From Brevibacterium sp. CBA3109 (lineage in GTDB: Bacteria; Actinomycetota; Actinomycetes; Actinomycetales; Brevibacteriaceae), in assembly GCF_040256645.1 (NCBI RefSeq), contig NZ_CP158281.1, positions 62,001 to 126,000 of the forward strand: 64,000 bases of DNA, written 5' to 3'. The number at the start of each line of letters is the position of its first letter. Positions within the stretch are counted from its first letter, which is position 1. Shown here one piece after another: positions 56,855 through 64,000 of the stretch. Below the pieces are notes generated by a model that searched no databases, had not been told where the DNA came from, and saw only the letters and a program-made list of their open reading frames with translations. The position numbers were made by a program, and so were the translations under genes.

Positions 56855-57706
56855 ATGGAATTGCTGCGTTTGGGCCCCATCGGCCACGAGATCCCGGTCG
56901 TGCGTGACAACGACGTCTACTACGATCTGCGCCCCCTGACCACCGACATCACCCCAGAGTTCTTTGCCGACGACGGCATCGGACGAGTCCGCACCGCACT
57001 GGACGAAGGCAGCCTCGTGCCCCTCGAAGGAGCGGAGGATCTGCGCATCGGAGCGCCGGTTGCTCGCCCCTCGGCAGTGGTGTGCGTGGGCATGAACTAC
57101 GCGGCGCATGCTCGAGAAGCTGGCGCAGAGCCGCCCGCGGCTCCCGTCGTCTTCTTCAAGATGCCATCGACGATCGCCGGCCCCTACGATGCGCTCGAGT
57201 TGCCGCCCTACGCTACGAAGGCCGACTGGGAGGTCGAGCTGGGACTGGTCATCGGCAGCCGAGCCTTCAGAGTCGCCTCGGCGGAGGACGCATACTCACA
57301 TGTGGCCGGGTACATGCTGGCCAACGACCTGTCCGAACGCAGGTTCCAGATCGAGGAGTCCGGCGGACAGTGGTCGAAGGGGAAGAACCTCCCCGGCTTC
57401 ACGCCTCTGGGTCCGTGGATCAGGCCCGCCGCCGAGGTGGATCCCGGATCCCTGCGACTGCGCAGTTGGGTCAATGGCGATGTGCGCCAGGATTCGTCGA
57501 CGCGTGACCTGATCTTCGATGTCGGGCAGATCATCTATCTGCTCAGCCAGACGATGCCCTTCGAGCCCGGGGACGTGATCCTCACAGGAACGCCGCAGGG
57601 CGTGGCAATGTCGGGGAAGTTCCCATACTTGGCTGCCGATGATGTCGTCGAGATGGAGATCGAGAGCCTCGGTCGACACCGCCAGGCCGTGACCGTCACA
57701 CAGTGA
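56855..57706 (+). CDS. Fumarylacetoacetate hydrolase-family protein
   Basis: 283 residues from ATG 56855 behind AAGGAAGG. After a 60-residue N-terminal domain comes the FAH fold: VVCVGMNYAAHAREAGAEPP, FFKMPSTIAGPYD, the metal-ligand segment DWEVELGLVIG, and GYMLANDLSERRFQIE, with GDVILTGTPQGVAM near the end. Members hydrolyse or isomerise 2,4-dioxo acids and similar (aromatic or sugar-acid pathways). No pathway partner is adjacent, so the substrate stays open. Confidence 0.86.
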   Translation: MELLRLGPIGHEIPVVRDNDVYYDLRPLTTDITPEFFADDGIGRVRTALDEGSLVPLEGAEDLRIGAPVARPSAVVCVGMNYAAHAREAGAEPPAAPVVFFKMPSTIAGPYDALELPPYATKADWEVELGLVIGSRAFRVASAEDAYSHVAGYMLANDLSERRFQIEESGGQWSKGKNLPGFTPLGPWIRPAAEVDPGSLRLRSWVNGDVRQDSSTRDLIFDVGQIIYLLSQTMPFEPGDVILTGTPQGVAMSGKFPYLAADDVVEMEIESLGRHRQAVTVTQ

Positions 57707-57774
57707 CGGCAGCGTAATACCGCCGAGGTGGTTGCGGGCTCAAGATCGAGTCACAGAGTCAGAGTCGAGTCACA

Positions 57775-57816
57775 GAAGTGGGGCGGTACTCCCGATCGGG
57801 AGTACCGCCCCACTTC
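57775..57816. terminator. Perfect 42-base palindrome, bidirectional terminator
   Basis: Positions 57775-57816 read the same on both strands over all 42 bases, giving a stem of about 19 pairs with a minimal loop. It lies between the ends of the FAH-family gene (+) and the Gly/Gln-rich protein gene (-), 25 bases from the latter stop, so it can terminate both. No T tract is present. Confidence 0.8.
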
Positions 57817-57840
57817 GATTACTGCGTAAAGTTGTGGGAA

Positions 57841-58245
57841 TCAGCGCTGCTGGTCGAAGCCGCCCTGTTCCTGGCCACCCTGGGACTGCTGTCCGCCCTG
57901 GTTGCCTTCGTTTCCGCCGCCGAAGCCGCCGCCCTGCTCGGACTGCTGGCCGCCGCGCTCGTTGTCGCCGCCGCCGAATCCGCCGGACTCCTGGCCGCTG
58001 GACTGCTGGCCACCTTCGTTGCGGTCTTCTCCGCCACCGAAGCCGCCGCCCTGCTCGGACTGCTGGCCGCCGCGCTGCTGATCGTTGTCGTTGCCGCCGC
58101 CGAAGCCGCCCTGGTCACCGCTCTGCTGCTGGTTACCCTGCTGCTGGCCGCCCTGCTGTTCCTGGCCGCCACCGAAGCCGCCACCCTGCTGCTCCTGGTC
58201 GCCGCCGCCGAAGTTCTCGTTGTCCTGTCCAAAGTTTTCCGACAT
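57841..58245 (-). CDS. Gly/Gln-rich repeat protein, unknown function
   Basis: A 134-residue low-complexity protein starting MSENFGQDNENFGGG. About two thirds of it is Gly and Gln, with Asn, Ser, Glu and Asp making up most of the rest; it has no lysine outside the start region, no Cys, and no hydrophobic segment or signal peptide. FGGG occurs six times at intervals of roughly 20 residues, and the 14-residue unit GGQQSEQGGGFGGG is present twice (59-72 and 98-111). AAGGAG lies 6 bases before the ATG at 58245, and the unit ends in a strong terminator, so it is probably a real gene. It looks intrinsically disordered. I do not recognise a family. Confidence 0.68.
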   Translation of the reverse strand: MSENFGQDNENFGGGDQEQQGGGFGGGQEQQGGQQQGNQQQSGDQGGFGGGNDNDQQRGGQQSEQGGGFGGGEDRNEGGQQSSGQESGGFGGGDNERGGQQSEQGGGFGGGNEGNQGGQQSQGGQEQGGFDQQR

Positions 58246-58624
58246 GTTTTGCTCCTTGGTTGATGACATACGGCCGCGTCCTGCGGCTTGGTTGCCAGTC
58301 TTAGACATCAACAGTCTTGATACAAGGGGAAGCAAGGAAAGTTGCGTGAAATTGGCTCAAGTCTTAGAGGCTGTTCATTTCCTGCCGATCTTCACAGCAA
58401 GCTCGGAGAAAACAGTCGCGGTGAATGACGTTTCAACAAGATAGGCTCACCACCGCTCGCCTGCGGCTGCCTCGCACTCCTCTGCATGACAACCACTCTC
58501 GAGGACTCCCGGGACGGTGAAATGTCGCCGTTGATTGTGCTGACCTGGCACTATTGCAGAAAGACAGAAACCGGCACCGGCCGGCAGCCAGACCCGAGCC
58601 CGATCGACGAACAGGAGCATCGAC
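58246..58624. other. Intergenic region between repeat protein and CoA-transferase
   Basis: 379 bases with no gene I can support. The half next to the repeat protein (about 58290-58440) is AT-richer and probably holds its promoter; the half next to the CoA-transferase is GC-rich and should hold the promoter of the 58.6-64 kb operon. No clear operator symmetry was found. Confidence 0.5.
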
Positions 58625-59872
58625 ATGACAGCACGTCGTCTTCCACTCAGCGGTGTGCGAGTCCTCGAACTCGGCAACTACATCGCGGCACCCACCACCG
58701 GGCGCATGCTTGCCGACTTCGGCGCGGAGGTCATCAAGATCGAACGCCCCGAGAGCGGCGACGAACTCCGCAACTGGCGCCTCAAGCAGGGCACCACCTC
58801 GATGCTCTATCGCACCATCAACCGCAATAAGAAGTCCGTTGTCCTCGACCTCCGCTCGGAGGAAGGCAAAGCCTCGGCCCTCGAACTCGTGCGCCGCAGC
58901 GATATCGTGCTGGAGAACTTCCGTCCCGGAACCATTGAGAAATGGGGGCTCGGGCCCGAGGTCCTCGAAGAGGCCAATCCCGACATCATCCTGGTTCGCA
59001 TCTCCGCCTTCGGTCAGACCGGTCCCATGTCCGAACGTCCCGGTTTCGCCGCCGTCGCCGAAGGCTACTCCGGCTTCCGCGAGCTCGTCGGTGACCCCGA
59101 CCGGCCCCCGGTGCGCGTGGGCATATCGATCGGCGACTCCATCGCCGGCATGCAGGCCGCCTTCGGTGCCGTGATGATGCTCTTCGATCGTCAGCGCCAG
59201 AAGATCGCCGGTGCCGCCGAGGCTGTCGTCGGCTCGGATCACAGCTTCGAAGGCCGGGGTTCCCTGGCCGATCGCACGGTCGACGTCGCACTGAACGAAG
59301 CCATGTTCTCCGTCATGGAGTCCCTCGTCCCCGACTACTCCGCCTTCGGTGAGACGCGCACGCGCACCGGCGGTCGGATGGAGGGCATCGCCCCCTCGAA
59401 CGGCTACCTCTGCGCCGGCGGAAAGTCCGTGGTCATCGCCGGCAACGGCGACGGAATCTACAAACGCCTCATGGACGCCGTCGACCGCCCGGACCTGGGT
59501 GAAGACCCCGATCTGCAGACCAATGCCGGACGGTGGGAGCGACGAGAGGAACTCGACGAGGCCATCGGTGCCTGGTGTGCCAAGCGCGATGTCGCCGAGG
59601 TGGTCGAGACTCTGGAGGCCGCCGGCGTTCCAGCCGGGCCGATCTACACCGCCGAAGACCTCGTGGCCGATGAGCAGCTGGCCGCGCGCGGCATGATCCA
59701 GCACCTCGACGTCTCGACCGGCGAAGAGATGCTCAGCGATGTCGCCTTCCCGGGAATCACCCCGGTCATCGGCGGCTCATCGATCCCGATCGACCACCTC
59801 GGCCCGGATCTGGGCGAACACACCGACGAAGTGCTCGAACAACTCGGCGGGAAACTGCCCGAACGCGACTGA
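58625..59872 (+). CDS. CaiB/BaiF-type (family III) CoA-transferase
   Basis: 415-residue CoA-transferase. Opens with LSGVRVLELGNYIAAPTTGR and DFGAEVIKIERPESGD, followed by NRNKKSVVLDLRSEEGK. The catalytic Asp is Asp171 in RVGISIGDSIAGMQAA. A segment of about 20 residues (QKIAGAAEAVVGSDHSFEGR) is inserted before the usual VDVALNEAMFS. Moves CoA between carboxylic acids. First of two such enzymes in this region; a 284-base gap separates it from the lyase gene, so it may be a separate transcript. CAGGAG precedes the ATG. Confidence 0.86.
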   Translation: MTARRLPLSGVRVLELGNYIAAPTTGRMLADFGAEVIKIERPESGDELRNWRLKQGTTSMLYRTINRNKKSVVLDLRSEEGKASALELVRRSDIVLENFRPGTIEKWGLGPEVLEEANPDIILVRISAFGQTGPMSERPGFAAVAEGYSGFRELVGDPDRPPVRVGISIGDSIAGMQAAFGAVMMLFDRQRQKIAGAAEAVVGSDHSFEGRGSLADRTVDVALNEAMFSVMESLVPDYSAFGETRTRTGGRMEGIAPSNGYLCAGGKSVVIAGNGDGIYKRLMDAVDRPDLGEDPDLQTNAGRWERREELDEAIGAWCAKRDVAEVVETLEAAGVPAGPIYTAEDLVADEQLAARGMIQHLDVSTGEEMLSDVAFPGITPVIGGSSIPIDHLGPDLGEHTDEVLEQLGGKLPERD

Positions 59873-60156
59873 ACAATCACGACAGTCCACTGAGCAATTG
59901 CGACAGTCTTGGGCGACGCCTCAGCCCAGGACCAAGCACGGTCTTCTGAACTGCCGAGACCAGAAGTCCCATTAAACGGGAGTGACGGTCTTCACTTCAC
60001 GTTCGCTTCTCACATAGCGAACAAATCGCGACCGCGCTCACCACTGGGAACCCGCGAAGAGCTATGTTGTTTGCAGGCGGCAGCACGCAAGGGAGCGTGA
60101 GGCCGATCTCTTCCCGCTGTCCGGGAAAGAAGCAGGTCAACGAAGGAGCTCCCACC

Positions 60157-61077
60157 ATGGTTCGGCCCACATCGGTCACGATTCTCGACACAACGCTGCG
60201 CGACGGTCTCCAGATCGAAGACGCCATCGTTCCCACCGACGCCAAGGTCGCACTCGGCGAGCAGCTCATCGCCGCAGGTCTCAAGGAGATCGAGGTCGGA
60301 TCGTTCGTCAATCCGAAGAAGGTCCCACAGATGGCCGATACCGGGGAGGTCCTGCAGCGTCTCCAGTCCCACGAGGCCGAAGGCGTCGACTTCTTCACTC
60401 TCGTCTTCAACCTCAAGGGTGCCCAGCGAGCCGTCGATGCCGGGGCGAAGAACATCAAACTCGTCCTCTCCGCCTCCGAAGGTCACTCGCAGGCGAACTC
60501 CGACGCCCCGATCGCCCAGGCCACGCAACGACTCCTCGAGGCCGCTGACTTCGCCAAAGACAACGGGGTTCGCTTCGACATCGCCACCGCGGTCAGCTTC
60601 ATCTGCCCCCTCGACGGCATCACCGATGCCGACCACCTCGTCGAGGTCCTGCGTCCCTTCGTCGATGCAGGAGCACACGGGGTCGGGGTCGCCGACACCA
60701 TCGGAAACGCCAACCCATCGCTGGTGGCCAGGAACACCTCGGCGGTCATCGAAGCCTTCCCGGGCAATCCGGTCAACCTGCACCTGCACGACACCTACAA
60801 CTTCGGAATGGCCAACGTCATCGCCGCACTCGACCTCGGAATCTCGAACTTCGACGCGGCCATGGGCGGCCTCGGCGGCTGCCCCTTCGCCCCGGGCGCA
60901 GCCGGCAACATCGGCACCGATGACCTCGTCCACCTCCTGCACCGCGAAGGCGTGAACACCGGAGTCGACGTCGAGGCACTCTCGGTAATCCGGGAGCCTC
61001 TGACCTCTGCAGTAGGCCACGAGCTGACGTCGAGCCTCTCCTCGATCCCCGCCGTCCCGGCGGCCTACCATGCTTGA
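60157..61077 (+). CDS. Hydroxymethylglutaryl-CoA lyase-like enzyme
   Basis: 306-residue TIM-barrel lyase of the HMGL/DRE family, starting at ATG 60157 behind AAGGAG. The metal and substrate motif TILDTTLRDGLQ is near the start; VNLHLHDTYNFGMANV carries the metal-binding His pair; GGLGGCPFAPGAAGNIGTDD holds catalytic Cys242. This signature is specific to HMG-CoA lyase-type enzymes, which split 3-hydroxy-3-methylglutaryl-CoA (or a close relative such as citramalyl-type CoA esters) into acetyl-CoA and a keto acid. Overlaps the second CoA-transferase gene by 8 bases. Confidence 0.87.
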   Translation: MVRPTSVTILDTTLRDGLQIEDAIVPTDAKVALGEQLIAAGLKEIEVGSFVNPKKVPQMADTGEVLQRLQSHEAEGVDFFTLVFNLKGAQRAVDAGAKNIKLVLSASEGHSQANSDAPIAQATQRLLEAADFAKDNGVRFDIATAVSFICPLDGITDADHLVEVLRPFVDAGAHGVGVADTIGNANPSLVARNTSAVIEAFPGNPVNLHLHDTYNFGMANVIAALDLGISNFDAAMGGLGGCPFAPGAAGNIGTDDLVHLLHREGVNTGVDVEALSVIREPLTSAVGHELTSSLSSIPAVPAAYHA

Positions 61078-62329
61078 GCAGGGCGAATCCTCGACCGTCG
61101 GCGCGGAGGAACTGCCGCTGGCGGGCATCCGCGTCATCGAGTTCTCCCACATGGTCATGGGGCCCAGCTGCGGGATGATCCTCGCCGACCTGGGCGCCGA
61201 GGTGATCAAGGTCGAACCGCGCGGAGCCGGGGACAAAACCCGCTACCTGCCCGGCTCAGGATCCGGGCTGTTCCCCGCCTTCAACCGCAACAAACAGTCC
61301 GTGCAGCTCGACATCGCCGAGGCGGCCGACCGTGACGTCGCCCTGTCCCTCATCGATTCCGCCGATGTTCTCCTCGAGAACTTCCGAGTCGGGAAGATGG
61401 AATCCATGGGCTACGGCTACGAGGAGCTCGCGCAGCGCGATCCGCGCCTCATCTACTGCTCCCTCAAGGGATTCCTGTCCGGACCCTACGGCCAGCGCAC
61501 CGCCCTCGACGAGGTCGTGCAGATGCTCGGCGGCCTGGCGTACATGACCGGCCCACCCGGACAGCCGCTGCGCGCCGGAGCCAGCGTCAACGACATCATG
61601 GGCGGCATGTTCGGCGTTATCGGCGTGCTCTCTGCACTGCGTGTGCGCGAACGCACCGGTGAGGGGCAGGTCATCAACTCCGCCCTGTTCGAGAACAACG
61701 CCTTCCTCGTCGGCACGCACATGGCACAGGCCCAGATCAGCGGGGAACCGCTGCGTCCGATGCCCACTCGCCGGGCCACCTGGGCCGTCTACGACATCTT
61801 CCGCGACAAGCACGATGACCAGATCTTCGTCGCCGCCGTCAGCGACGGGCAATGGCATGATCTCTGCGACGAGTTCGATCTGAGCCAGCTTGCCGGCGAT
61901 CCCGAGCTCGAGACGAACCAGGGACGTGTCGACCAGCGTGATCGCATCCACCGCGAACTGCAGGCGGCATTGTCCCGACTCGACCTCGCCGAGATCGAGG
62001 AGAAGTGCACCCGCCGCGGGCTGCCGGTCGCCCCGGTCAACACCCCGGCCGACCTCACCACCGACGCCCACCTCGTTGCCTCGGGGGCACTGGCCAGCAC
62101 CGGCCTGCCCAGCGGCGACCAGGTCGACGTGCCGCTGCTGCCGCTGACCTTCGGCGGTCGTCGACTCGGACTGCGCAGCGATGTGCCCACACCCGGTGAG
62201 CACAACAACCGCTACCGCGACGGACCAGCCGACACCTCGGCGACGGACTCCGGCTCCGGGCAGACAGCGAAGACTGACCCATTCGCCACGGACACCGATG
62301 TCGAAGAGTCGAAGACGCAGTCTCAGTAA
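61070..62329 (+). CDS. Second CaiB/BaiF-type (family III) CoA-transferase
   Basis: 419 residues. LAGIRVIEFSHMVMGPSCGM and DLGAEVIKVEPRGAGDKTRY open the protein; the catalytic Asp is Asp175 in GASVNDIMGGMFG; ERTGEGQVINSALFENNAFL follows. Resembles succinyl-CoA:dicarboxylate transferases (SUGCT type). The C-terminal 50 residues (after GEHNNRYRDG) are a hydrophilic Thr/Asp-rich tail. Translationally coupled to the lyase, which argues that it charges the lyase substrate with CoA. It differs substantially from the transferase at 58.6 kb. Confidence 0.88.
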   Translation: MLEQGESSTVGAEELPLAGIRVIEFSHMVMGPSCGMILADLGAEVIKVEPRGAGDKTRYLPGSGSGLFPAFNRNKQSVQLDIAEAADRDVALSLIDSADVLLENFRVGKMESMGYGYEELAQRDPRLIYCSLKGFLSGPYGQRTALDEVVQMLGGLAYMTGPPGQPLRAGASVNDIMGGMFGVIGVLSALRVRERTGEGQVINSALFENNAFLVGTHMAQAQISGEPLRPMPTRRATWAVYDIFRDKHDDQIFVAAVSDGQWHDLCDEFDLSQLAGDPELETNQGRVDQRDRIHRELQAALSRLDLAEIEEKCTRRGLPVAPVNTPADLTTDAHLVASGALASTGLPSGDQVDVPLLPLTFGGRRLGLRSDVPTPGEHNNRYRDGPADTSATDSGSGQTAKTDPFATDTDVEESKTQSQ

Positions 62330-62419
62330 CACCACTGGCAGTTCCAGCAGCACAGGCAGTCCCAGCAGCACCACAGTCATCCACCACAGCAGATATCAGT
62401 TGCATTCGAAGGAGAAGCA

Positions 62420-63481
62420 ATGCGGTCAACGGTGATCACAGGACAAGGACGGGCCACCTCGGCGAGGCAGAAGGGGAAGGCATTGAAACCGGCCATCAAG
62501 GTCGGTGCGGTGCTCGCAACACTGGCGCTCGTAGCCACGGGATGCGGCAACAAGGCTCAGCCTCCGGGGGAGGGCAGCGACTACCCGAAGGGCCCGGTCA
62601 CGGTCAACGTCCCATCGGAACCCGGCTCCGGTTGGGACACCACCGCGCGTGCCCTCGTCGAAGCCCTGCAGAAGGAGGAGATCGTCTCCACCCCGCTGCC
62701 GGTCCAGAACAAGCCCGGCGGCACGGGCTGCATGTGGATGACGTCGATGATGCAGCAGGAGAAGGGCAAGGACGACCAGATCGCGATCACCTCGCTGGCC
62801 AGCCAGACGATGAAGGCTCGCGGACTCTGCGAATTCGGTCCTGCGGACACCACCCTCATCGCCACCATGTACGTCGAGGACTTCATGGTCGTCACCCCCG
62901 ATAAGGGCGACATCAAATCGGTCGAAGACCTGGTCAAGGCGCTGAAGAAGGACCCGCAGAAGGTCACTGTGGCCGCCTCCGGCGATGACACTCTGCCCTT
63001 CGCCCTGTTCGCCAAGGAAGCCGGAGTTGACCCGGCCGACATCAACTTCGTCAACTACGAAGGCGGCGGCGAGCAGACCACAGCGATGCTCAACGGTGAT
63101 GCGAAGGTCGCCATCGCCGGCCTGAGCGAATTCCGCTCCGTACTGGAATCCGGTGACATCAAACCGCTCGTGACCTTCGCAAAGGAACCGCTGCAGGCCC
63201 CCTACGACTCGGTCCCCACCGCCGCGGATGCCGGCTACGACGTGACCCTGGGCAACTGGCGCGGAGTCTACGGACCGGCCGAAATGCCACAGGAGGCCGT
63301 CGACTACTGGGCCAAGACACTCGAAGAGGTCAGCGAGACGAATACCTGGAAGGACACCCTGAAGAAGAACCAGTGGGCTCCCGAGTTCCTCACCGGCGAC
63401 GAGGCCAAGAAGTACGCCGAAGACGCTGCAGCCACCGTTGAGGAGGGCGTCAAAGAGACCGATCTGGGCAACAGCAAATGA
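62420..63481 (+). CDS. tctC: Tripartite tricarboxylate transporter substrate-binding protein
   Basis: 353-residue lipoprotein of the TctC (Bug) family. A long basic N-terminus leads to the signal LKPAIKVGAVLATLALVATG and Cys37 (ATGCGNK). The mature protein has the Bug landmarks KGPVTVNVPSEPGSGWDTTA, NKPGGTGCMWMTSM and DTLPFALFAKEAG in the first and second lobes. It binds a carboxylic acid outside the cell and hands it to the TctAB membrane proteins. GAAGGAGAAGC precedes the ATG. The stop overlaps the next gene by four bases. Confidence 0.9.
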   Translation: MRSTVITGQGRATSARQKGKALKPAIKVGAVLATLALVATGCGNKAQPPGEGSDYPKGPVTVNVPSEPGSGWDTTARALVEALQKEEIVSTPLPVQNKPGGTGCMWMTSMMQQEKGKDDQIAITSLASQTMKARGLCEFGPADTTLIATMYVEDFMVVTPDKGDIKSVEDLVKALKKDPQKVTVAASGDDTLPFALFAKEAGVDPADINFVNYEGGGEQTTAMLNGDAKVAIAGLSEFRSVLESGDIKPLVTFAKEPLQAPYDSVPTAADAGYDVTLGNWRGVYGPAEMPQEAVDYWAKTLEEVSETNTWKDTLKKNQWAPEFLTGDEAKKYAEDAAATVEEGVKETDLGNSK

Positions 63482-64000
63482 GAACGCTGACTCCGGCGCT
63501 GAGAGGTGATGTCATCACCGGCATCGCCGTCACTCTCGTCGGCGCGGTCTACTACATCGCGACGTTCTGGATCCAGGAGACGAAGAACATCGTCACCCCG
63601 CGGACCTTCCCCGCGATCGTGGGCATCGCGCTCATCGTGCTCGGCCTCTTCCTCATCGGTCAGGCCGTGTACCGGAGCCGGAAACTCGCCGAGGTGGTCC
63701 CCGCTGGGGCCGCCTCGGCGGGCGGCGGTGCCAGTGGTGAGGCGTCCGACGATGTGGTGGGTGGCGTTGTGGGGGACGAGCCCGCGGGGGTCGTCCTCGA
63801 GGCTCCCGAGGAGCCGAAGTCGAAGCAGGTCGTGGCCCAGTTCGCACTCTTCTTCGTCTATCTTGCGATCCTCATCCCGGTCGGCTTCCTGCTCTCCACG
63901 GCAGCGTTCCTGATGACGATGACCAGCATCTATGCCCCACACAGGTGGGTGCGCAACCTCATCTTCTCGGTGCTCTTCTCCCTCGTCGTCTACATCGCCT
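63478..64000 (+). CDS. tctB: Tripartite tricarboxylate transporter small membrane subunit, 3' end cut
   Basis: 174 residues are visible before the window ends. Starts MRTLTPALRGDVITGIAVTL inside the tctC stop. Predicted helices at about 10-30, 42-62 and 118-140, then a fourth entered at the end. Between helices 2 and 3 is a Gly/Ala/Glu-rich cytoplasmic loop of about 50 residues (GAASAGGGASGEASDDVVGG), longer than usual. This is the four-helix TctB subunit; the large tctA gene is expected just outside the window. Confidence 0.85.
   Translation, partial: MRTLTPALRGDVITGIAVTLVGAVYYIATFWIQETKNIVTPRTFPAIVGIALIVLGLFLIGQAVYRSRKLAEVVPAGAASAGGGASGEASDDVVGGVVGDEPAGVVLEAPEEPKSKQVVAQFALFFVYLAILIPVGFLLSTAAFLMTMTSIYAPHRWVRNLIFSVLFSLVVYIA

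Noticed and set aside
57732..58304. Open frames on the plus strand through the repeat gene, including one that looks like a Leu/Ala-rich membrane protein
   Set aside because: They are antisense translations of Gly/Gln repeats. The minus-strand frame has the ribosome binding site and sensible start, and the plus frames cross a perfect terminator palindrome.

Overview
The window reads as a stretch of chromosome from a high-GC Gram-positive actinobacterium, most likely a Brevibacterium-like member of the Micrococcales. I infer this from the strong G/C bias at third codon positions, the frequent GTG/TTG starts behind AAGGAG-type ribosome binding sites, and close resemblance of several products to Arthrobacter/Brevibacterium and mycobacterial proteins (dimethylglycine oxidase, Cds1-type cysteine desulfhydrase, tandem-PPC protein). 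I see no rRNA, tRNA, CRISPR array, prophage or replication origin. It is mostly a catabolic and transport region with three spots of gene decay.

Layout. 1-4.3 kb: end of a heterotetrameric sarcosine oxidase operon (soxA, soxG) and purU. 4.3-9.1 kb: an Orn/Lys/Arg-decarboxylase-type PLP enzyme divergent from a LysR regulator, an IclR regulator and an orphan ABC ATPase. 9.1-10.3 kb: remains of two unrelated insertion sequences. 10.3-13.2 kb: a small membrane protein, a threonine/serine dehydratase-like enzyme and an MHS-type MFS transporter. 13.5-26.6 kb: a complete phenylacetate (paa) catabolon: paaZ; paaI-paaK-paaR on the minus strand; paaABCDE-J-F-H-G on the plus strand. 26.7-36 kb: mixed genes (CueP copper lipoprotein, TVP38-type membrane protein, OFA-type MFS transporter with a tiny companion protein, SurA-N lipoprotein, VOC and DHFR-like proteins, a MarR/DHA2 efflux pair, M20 amidohydrolase). 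36-44 kb: glycine betaine catabolism (formaldehyde dehydrogenase, LysR, gbcA, gbcB, dimethylglycine oxidase). 44-49.2 kb: small accessory genes plus a thiolase/SDR deletion-fusion pseudogene and a PPC-domain remnant. 49.4-58.2 kb: gamma-glutamyltransferase with its GntR regulator, cysteine desulfhydrase, an ArsR/SRPBCC pair, amino-acid permease plus universal stress protein, FAH-family hydrolase and a Gly/Gln-rich repeat protein. 58.6-64 kb: two type III CoA-transferases, an HMG-CoA-lyase-like enzyme and the first two genes of a tripartite tricarboxylate transporter, cut by the window end.

How the genes fit together. GbcAB would demethylate betaine to dimethylglycine, dimethylglycine oxidase would make sarcosine, and sarcosine oxidase would make glycine; the released one-carbon units would pass through tetrahydrofolate, PurU and the formaldehyde dehydrogenase. 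In the paa region, four copies of one inverted-repeat motif sit upstream of paaZ, paaI, paaA and the MFS transporter at 11.8-13.2 kb. This suggests a single TetR-type (PaaR) regulon and nominates that transporter as the phenylacetate importer. The last operon looks like uptake, CoA activation and C-C cleavage of a branched di- or tricarboxylic acid such as 3-hydroxy-3-methylglutarate; the substrate is inference.
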